Origin: CAJWLW01 sp963580095
GTDB lineage: Bacteria; Verrucomicrobiota; Lentisphaeria; JABSQK01; CAJWLW01
Assembly (NCBI GenBank): GCA_963580095.1
Contig: CAUZJQ010000152.1
Location: 1 to 9,912, forward strand
Direction of reading: 5' to 3'
Length of the DNA stretch: 9,912 bases
In this document: positions 6,531-9,912 of the stretch, piece by piece
How the letters are laid out: every line of letters begins with the position of its first letter
Position numbering within the stretch: the first letter of the stretch is position 1
The notes under the pieces: model-generated
The model's database searches: none
Told to the model about the DNA's origin: nothing
Seen by the model: the letters and a program-made list of their open reading frames with translations, nothing else
Made by a program: the position numbers and the translations under genes

Positions 6531-6705
6531 ATGTGCAACTCGAGTTCGTTGCCTATGCCTGCTTCCGCTTGTGGCAGGAGGCTCGTCCGGCCATTGTCAT
6601 GGACTGGTAACACCCGCCACGGTGCGGCTGGAAGATCACGGCAGTCGGCCCTAAGCGGATACGGCCATCGTCAGTTCGCTTACGGACGTGGTGCATGACA
6701 ATGTG
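6527..6705 (+). pseudogene. Remnant of a metallo-beta-lactamase-fold hydrolase (UlaG/COG2220-like), frameshifted
   Basis: An ATG overlapping the isomerase stop codon opens 27 codons reading MNVQLEFVAYACFRLWQE..RPAIVMDW, then a stop at 6608-6610. The pattern (hydrophobic strand, ACFRL, then IVMD) is the typical start of MBL-fold hydrolases (LxxxGHACFRL...IxxDP). A different frame carries on without loss of sense: from 6607 VTPATVRLEDHGSRP, an in-frame stop at 6652-6654, then ADTAIVSSLTDVVHDNV to 6705, which lines up with the family segment ADxVLVSHxHxDHxD in degenerate form. One base lost near 6604-6607 plus one stop mutation would explain it. After about 6705 I recognise nothing certain. The rest of the gene, normally over 200 codons, is absent: the convergent epimerase begins at 6790. 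Family assignment is from pattern memory; the broken state is clear if that is right. Confidence 0.6.
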
Positions 6706-6712
6706 AAGCGTC

Positions 6713-6736
6713 CGGCCGCGCCGAGGCCGTGTTTTT
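6713..6736 (+). terminator. Probable rho-independent terminator after the isomerase/remnant unit
   Basis: CGGCC (6713-6717) pairs with GGCCG (6725-6729) around a 7-nt loop, followed by TGTTTTT (6730-6736). The stem is short but all G-C, and the T run is on the correct side for plus-strand transcription. It sits between the plus-strand unit and the convergent epimerase gene. Confidence 0.5.
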
Positions 6737-6789
6737 CGACCCGGGCACGATCATTCAACTAAGTTTGTCTGCAGTCAACGTGGGCTGGG

Positions 6790-7752
6790 TCATTGCAGAT
6801 CGAGCTGTCCGGACTCGAGAAGATAGTCGATTGCCTCAACGAAAATTTGTTCGGTAGTGTAGCGCGGCGCATAACCCAGAAGGCGTTTCGCTTTGTCGAT
6901 ACTGACGCACAGCGACATGATGATGTGCTGCCGAATGATGTCGAACGACTGTTCGCTTACGTGTTCAGCCATGGCCTCGAGCGGCACGAGCTCGATGTTC
7001 GGTTCCTTGCCGAAGAGCCCGGCGACAAATCGTGTCAGCCCAAGCAGGCTCATGGCATACGGTGCCACTGCGCTGAAGCTCTGACCCAACGCCTGTTCAC
7101 GATGGATCATCGCCAGTTCGAACATCTGTGCCACATCGTCGCCGTGGACGTGGTGCAGGGTTGCCAGGCCCAGGTCCGGCAAGTGCACGGTTTTACCCGT
7201 TGCCAGCTTTTCGTAAACGCCGACGCCGTCGCGGGAGCCCTGCGGATCGATCGGCAACACTTTGCGGGCACAAATATGCCCGGGGTGAATGACTGTTGCG
7301 GGAAAGCCTTCTTCTTGAAACTTCTTCATTAGAAACGTCTCGATCTCGACCTTTCCGCCGCCATAGGAATCGATCGGTTTGCGAGGAAAATGTTCTTCGT
7401 ACGGGGCGCGTTCCGACGGGCCGTAGGCCCATATTGAACCACAGTTGATGAAATGCTGCACCCGGCCCTTGAACGCCTCGTACATGATGTTGTTTTGCTC
7501 ACCGCTGTAGCACAGTAGGTCCATGACGACGTCGGTCTCGATGTCAGCCATCCGCTTGGCCCACTCGCCGCTTGCCGTCTCTTTTCCACGGTCGGTGGAG
7601 ATCCAGTTGACCGCCGGCCATGCTATGTCCGGGTTGGTATAGTACGGCTCGGGCCTGCGGCTTATGACAGAGACTTCATGGCCGCCCTGAACCAGCCGCG
7701 GCACCAGGTGGCTGCCGACCGTGCCGGTGCCGCCGATTACAAGTATTTTCAT
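6790..7752 (-). CDS. NAD(P)-dependent epimerase/dehydratase (extended SDR)
   Basis: This is a 320-residue extended short-chain dehydrogenase/reductase. The N-terminus MKILVIGGTGTVGSHL has the Rossmann glycine motif GxxGxxG (G7, G10, G13), and the catalytic set appears as S106 in NCGSIWAYG with Y130-x3-K134 in SYGGGK. The C-terminal part (from about 190) is the substrate domain, ending near RLLGYAPRYTTEQ, a common ending of nucleotide-sugar epimerases. Usual roles are epimerisation, dehydration or oxidation of a (nucleotide-)sugar; the substrate is not determinable. An upstream in-frame ATG at 7806 would add 18 residues before the glycine motif; I reject it because the ATG at 7752 has a strong GGAAGGGG ribosome binding site and begins exactly at the first strand. 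It is convergent with the isomerase unit and divergent from the dioxygenase. Confidence 0.9.
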   Translation of the reverse strand: MKILVIGGTGTVGSHLVPRLVQGGHEVSVISRRPEPYYTNPDIAWPAVNWISTDRGKETASGEWAKRMADIETDVVMDLLCYSGEQNNIMYEAFKGRVQHFINCGSIWAYGPSERAPYEEHFPRKPIDSYGGGKVEIETFLMKKFQEEGFPATVIHPGHICARKVLPIDPQGSRDGVGVYEKLATGKTVHLPDLGLATLHHVHGDDVAQMFELAMIHREQALGQSFSAVAPYAMSLLGLTRFVAGLFGKEPNIELVPLEAMAEHVSEQSFDIIRQHIIMSLCVSIDKAKRLLGYAPRYTTEQIFVEAIDYLLESGQLDLQ

Positions 7753-7758
7753 GTGATT

Positions 7759-7767
7759 CCCCTTCCT
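7759..7767 (-). promoter_or_regulatory. Ribosome binding site of the epimerase gene
   Basis: On the minus strand AGGAAGGGG lies 6 nt before the ATG at 7752. It decides the start against the upstream in-frame ATG at 7806. Confidence 0.8.
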
Positions 7768-7821
7768 AAGTTTGCTGAGAAGATAATGCGTTGCGTCCGC
7801 AGGCAACCAGTTCCAATGCTT

Positions 7822-7849
7822 ATCTTAATACCATTCGGGACCCGTACAA
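7822..7849 (-). promoter_or_regulatory. Weak candidate promoter of the epimerase gene
   Basis: On the minus strand TTGTAC (7849-7844, 3 of 6) and TAAGAT (7827-7822, 4 of 6) are 16 bp apart, about 70 nt before the start codon. The hexamers resemble the TTGTAA/TAAGAT pair in front of the E1-alpha operon, which mildly supports both. Pattern match only. Confidence 0.3.
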
Positions 7850-7894
7850 CACGGCCTCGGTGCAAAATAATTCATACCTGCCTATACACCTTTT

Positions 7895-7917
7895 GAGCTG
7901 CTTCAAACGAACAGCTC
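7895..7917. repeat. Inverted repeat (possible operator or leader hairpin)
   Basis: GAGCTG-C-TTC pairs with GAA-CAGCTC: nine base pairs with one bulged C and the four-base loop AAAC. It lies in the divergent region between the epimerase and dioxygenase genes. Neither strand has a T run after the stem, so it is not a standard terminator. Confidence 0.5.
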
Positions 7918-7989
7918 CAGGGGGCGCTAGCCGAAAGAAGATTACGACAACGACGTTTTAGCATAGAACCGCAGGTGAGGGCAGGGCAG

Positions 7990-8017
7990 TTGAGTTTTGG
8001 CCTATGGCTACTAAAAT
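7990..8017 (+). promoter_or_regulatory. Candidate promoter of the dioxygenase gene, near-leaderless
   Basis: TTGAGT (7990-7995, 4 of 6) and TAAAAT (8012-8017, 5 of 6) are 16 bp apart. The -10 ends only 5 nt before the ATG at 8023, so transcription would begin at or next to the start codon, giving a leaderless message or favouring the ATG at 8032. Both ATGs lack a clear Shine-Dalgarno. Confidence 0.35.
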
Positions 8018-8022
8018 AGGGC

Positions 8023-8778
8023 ATGACTGAAATGGATAAACTTGACCGCGACGGCTTTCTGCTTGTTCCGGGCGCATTGGACTCGAAAAGCGTCAATGCC
8101 TGGCGCGAGATGTTGTACCGCCGCCATGCTACCGGGGTGCACGATATTGCCAATTCCGTCGGCAACTATGCATACGATCATTTGCTGGGAGAGGAGCCGG
8201 AACTGGCACGGCCGCTTATCGGCCACGGCAGCGTGGCGCCGTTCCTGAAGGAGGCGTTGGGACGGCAGTGCCAGCTGCGCAGCTTCCGGGCGCATCTCAA
8301 CCGGGAGGATTACCTGCAGGAGTGGCATTTGGATTTTGATCAATACTGGCATCAGAAGGGCGAAGGGCGCCACGCGGCTGAGGCTGTCTGCATGAATACG
8401 ACGTTCTACCTTACCGACAACACACCGGAGACCGGCCGGTTGCGGTTTCTGCCGGAATTTTTCAAGGAGCCGGTGCCCGAAGATGTCTTCAAGGACTGCT
8501 GCTACACCGAGGACCGCGACAATCCATTTCAGAAATGGTGCGATGCACAGGCGCACGTGGACCTCTATCCGATGGCCGGCGATGCCGTGGTGTTCTTCTC
8601 ACACATCCCGCACCAGGGCGCCAAACTGGGCGATGACCCCGACGAACTGATACGCTGCAACATTGTACTGCATTATCAGGCGAACCCGATGTTCCCGGGC
8701 GTTGGATTTGTGTCCAGCTCAGTGGATACTCTCGAAACGCTCGGCTTTGACGGGTCCTTTCCCTTCGCGTCCCCGTAG
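8023..8778 (+). CDS. Phytanoyl-CoA dioxygenase (PhyH)-family non-haem Fe(II)/2-oxoglutarate oxygenase
   Basis: This 251-residue protein has the PhyH layout: LDRDGFLLVPGAL at residues 7-19, the iron ligands of the facial triad in WHLDFDQY (H102, D104) and SHIPHQGA (H197), and R211 in LIRCNIVLHY as the likely 2-oxoglutarate carboxylate anchor. The family hydroxylates diverse small molecules using Fe(II), O2 and 2-oxoglutarate in the cytosol; in environmental bacteria with many copies the substrates are mostly unknown. The segment TTFYLTDNTPETGRLRFLP (126-144) is the standard strand before the distal His. The ATG at 8023 is used here; the ATG at 8032 is equally possible. No membrane segment or signal peptide. 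It stands alone, divergent from the epimerase, with 185 bp to the next gene. Confidence 0.88.
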   Translation: MTEMDKLDRDGFLLVPGALDSKSVNAWREMLYRRHATGVHDIANSVGNYAYDHLLGEEPELARPLIGHGSVAPFLKEALGRQCQLRSFRAHLNREDYLQEWHLDFDQYWHQKGEGRHAAEAVCMNTTFYLTDNTPETGRLRFLPEFFKEPVPEDVFKDCCYTEDRDNPFQKWCDAQAHVDLYPMAGDAVVFFSHIPHQGAKLGDDPDELIRCNIVLHYQANPMFPGVGFVSSSVDTLETLGFDGSFPFASP

Positions 8779-8898
8779 GCGTAGGTCCCCCTTTTTATTT
8801 GGGTGCGGGAACGGGTTTATCCATCAGTGGTGGTTGAGCGCAATCACATTCGGCGAGGCCTGCCGGACAGTTGCAATACCCTTTTCGTACCCTGCATC

Positions 8899-8927
8899 TT
8901 GACTCAGGGAAATGCCCTTTCTATATT
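8899..8927 (+). promoter_or_regulatory. Strong sigma-70-type promoter for the BNR/sialidase-like gene
   Basis: TTGACT (8899-8904, 5 of 6) and TATATT (8922-8927, 5 of 6) have the ideal 17-bp spacer and point at the downstream gene, giving a leader of about 30 nt. The spacer holds a small inverted repeat, AGGG-AAATG-CCCT (8906-8918), where a repressor could block polymerase. This is the best promoter match in the window. Confidence 0.65.
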
Positions 8928-8950
8928 CGGCACAACGTGACAAAACGCAA

Positions 8951-8957
8951 AGGAAGG
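8951..8957 (+). promoter_or_regulatory. Ribosome binding site of the BNR/sialidase-like gene
   Basis: AGGAAGG, a near-perfect Shine-Dalgarno, lies 6 nt before the ATG at 8964 and fixes that start. Confidence 0.8.
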
Positions 8958-8963
8958 AAAGGT

Positions 8964-9912
8964 ATGCCGGTAAACTATGACGAGGAACTCAATGGTCGGT
9001 TGCAGACCCTTGATGCCCGAGCGACGAGCGATTTTGTGCACCGGGATGAGTTAAAGCTCCATCCCGACAAGCGCTTGGTCACCGAGGTCTATCCACATCC
9101 CATCCGCAAAAACACGTTTGCCGGCAAGCCCCACTACTTTGAAGGGTTGACCTACCGTTTTCTGGCTAATAAGCCCGAAATGCATGGCGTCGATGTGCTG
9201 GATGACGGTACGCCGGTGATAACAATGACCTCGTCGATGCGGCACAGGGATTTTGCCGACCGCAGCAGGTTTGACAGTCTTTTGTTTACCGGAGATCGCT
9301 CCGGTGAGGCATGGGACCAGCCCGCCAGGCGAACACCGTTTGTATACTGCACACCGATGGTCGTTCCTGCCTTGGGACCGGATACGATCATTGCCCGCGG
9401 TGTCTATCAACTTGAGAAAGATAAGCCCCTGACTTATTCGCCGGAGGACAGCGAATGTGTCTTCGCATATTGCCGCAGCGACGACCGGGGCGCGACCTGG
9501 GGTGATATCATCCCGCAGCCCGATCTCGGGCATGACCGGTCGATCGAGGCGGACCTGTGCCACCAGCCGCTTATCGAGGGGACCAAGTTGACATTTGGAT
9601 TTGCCACAAAGCAGCAGCCGCCCCATGAAGATGACTATCCGTCCGGCAGGCTTGGCAGCCAGTCGCTGTTGAGGACCTGGCATGCGGACACAAATACGTG
9701 GGATGAACCGGTCTTTCTGCCGGCGGATTGGTGTACCTCGGAGTGTTCGGTTGTCCGCGCGAAAAACGGTGATTTAGTCGTTGCCCTGCGTCACAAGGAT
9801 CCACGGTCCCCGTCGCCAAACGACGGATGGCGCAACATCGTGACATCATACTCTTCCGACGAAGGCGCGACCTGGGCTGAGCCCCAGGCATTTTTTCTGT
9901 TCGGACGTGTCC
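8964..9912 (+). CDS. Sialidase/BNR (Asp-box) family protein, C-terminus cut by right edge
   Basis: The 316 visible codons are open to the window edge. Two Asp-boxes of form SxDxGxTW are present: S172-D173-D174-R-G176-A-T178-W179 and S297-S298-D299-E-G301-A-T303-W304. These mark the blades of a six-bladed beta-propeller as in sialidases and BNR-repeat proteins. The spacing of about 125 residues and the beta-rich sequence between fit that fold. I do not see a clear arginine triad or RIP/FRIP motif, so sialidase activity is not shown; it could be another glycoside-processing or binding propeller. The N-terminus MPVNYDEELNGRLQTL is charged, with no signal peptide, so the protein is probably cytosolic. 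A strong promoter and Shine-Dalgarno precede it, so it is an independent unit or the head of an operon that continues to the right. Confidence 0.8.
   Translation, partial: MPVNYDEELNGRLQTLDARATSDFVHRDELKLHPDKRLVTEVYPHPIRKNTFAGKPHYFEGLTYRFLANKPEMHGVDVLDDGTPVITMTSSMRHRDFADRSRFDSLLFTGDRSGEAWDQPARRTPFVYCTPMVVPALGPDTIIARGVYQLEKDKPLTYSPEDSECVFAYCRSDDRGATWGDIIPQPDLGHDRSIEADLCHQPLIEGTKLTFGFATKQQPPHEDDYPSGRLGSQSLLRTWHADTNTWDEPVFLPADWCTSECSVVRAKNGDLVVALRHKDPRSPSPNDGWRNIVTSYSSDEGATWAEPQAFFLFGRV

Noticed and set aside
6711..6789. A frame reading RAEAVFFDPGTII after the MBL remnant, reminiscent of PfkB-type kinases
   Set aside because: Too short, overlaps a better-supported terminator hairpin, and runs into the epimerase gene antisense; probably chance.
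7753..7806. N-terminal extension of the epimerase to an upstream ATG at 7806
   Set aside because: It would place 18 unrelated residues before the first Rossmann strand, and the internal ATG at 7752 has a strong ribosome binding site.
8011..8556. Minus-strand open frame (181 codons)
   Set aside because: Antisense to the PhyH gene, which has its iron-binding triad in the plus frame.
8779..8830. Possible terminator after the dioxygenase gene (C run, T run, then GGG)
   Set aside because: Only three base pairs can form between the C and G runs, and the T run lies in the loop rather than after the stem.
9051..9683. Minus-strand open frame (210 codons)
   Set aside because: Antisense to the Asp-box gene, which has a promoter, ribosome binding site and two Asp-boxes on the plus strand.
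1..9912. CRISPR array, tRNA, rRNA, insertion sequence or phage element
   Set aside because: No regularly spaced repeats, cloverleaf-like genes, transposase or integrase motifs, or terminal inverted repeats were seen on either strand.

Overview
This is a bacterial chromosomal window of moderately high GC (my estimate, not computed) with dense genes, ATGA stop/start overlaps and promoter-like hexamers of sigma-70 type. It holds eight recognisable protein genes (two cut by the window edges) plus one decayed gene. The organism cannot be fixed from the sequence. Sugar-phosphate isomerase (xylose isomerase-like TIM barrel), PhyH dioxygenase, NAD(P)-dependent epimerase and BNR/sialidase-like genes side by side are typical of carbohydrate-degrading environmental lineages such as Poribacteria, Latescibacterota or Planctomycetota; that placement is a guess.

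Left half (1-5050, all minus strand): an apparent operon read right to left. Its order is E1-alpha and E1-beta of a thiamine-diphosphate 2-oxoacid (pyruvate/acetoin-type) dehydrogenase, a class II ketose-bisphosphate aldolase, the lipoyl E2 acyltransferase of the same dehydrogenase, a CbbY-type HAD sugar-phosphate phosphatase, and the start of a transaldolase/fructose-6-phosphate aldolase-family gene that runs off the left edge. The first five genes are tightly coupled (4-bp ATGA overlaps, a 23-bp gap, an 8-bp overlap); the transaldolase follows after 140 bp. Putting the aldolase between E1-beta and E2 suggests that aldol cleavage of a phosphorylated sugar and oxidative acyl-CoA formation belong to one catabolic pathway whose substrate is unknown. 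No E3 (dihydrolipoamide dehydrogenase) is visible. A candidate promoter lies upstream of E1-alpha, and a run of 12 C residues (coding sense) sits where transcription should start.

Middle (5051-7752): a 457-bp divergent intergenic region with a 3 x 7-bp tandem repeat and an imperfect hairpin; a plus-strand TIM-barrel sugar isomerase/epimerase; directly after it, overlapping its stop codon, a broken metallo-beta-lactamase-fold hydrolase; a likely terminator; and a convergent minus-strand NAD-dependent epimerase/dehydratase (extended SDR).

Right (7753-9912): a divergent intergenic region, a plus-strand phytanoyl-CoA dioxygenase-family gene, and a plus-strand gene with two Asp-boxes (sialidase/BNR family) that has the best promoter in the window, a good ribosome binding site and no signal peptide, and that is cut by the right edge.

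The most notable observations are the aldolase embedded in a ketoacid dehydrogenase operon, the fossil MBL-fold gene translationally coupled to the sugar isomerase, and the homopolymer at the presumed start of the big operon.
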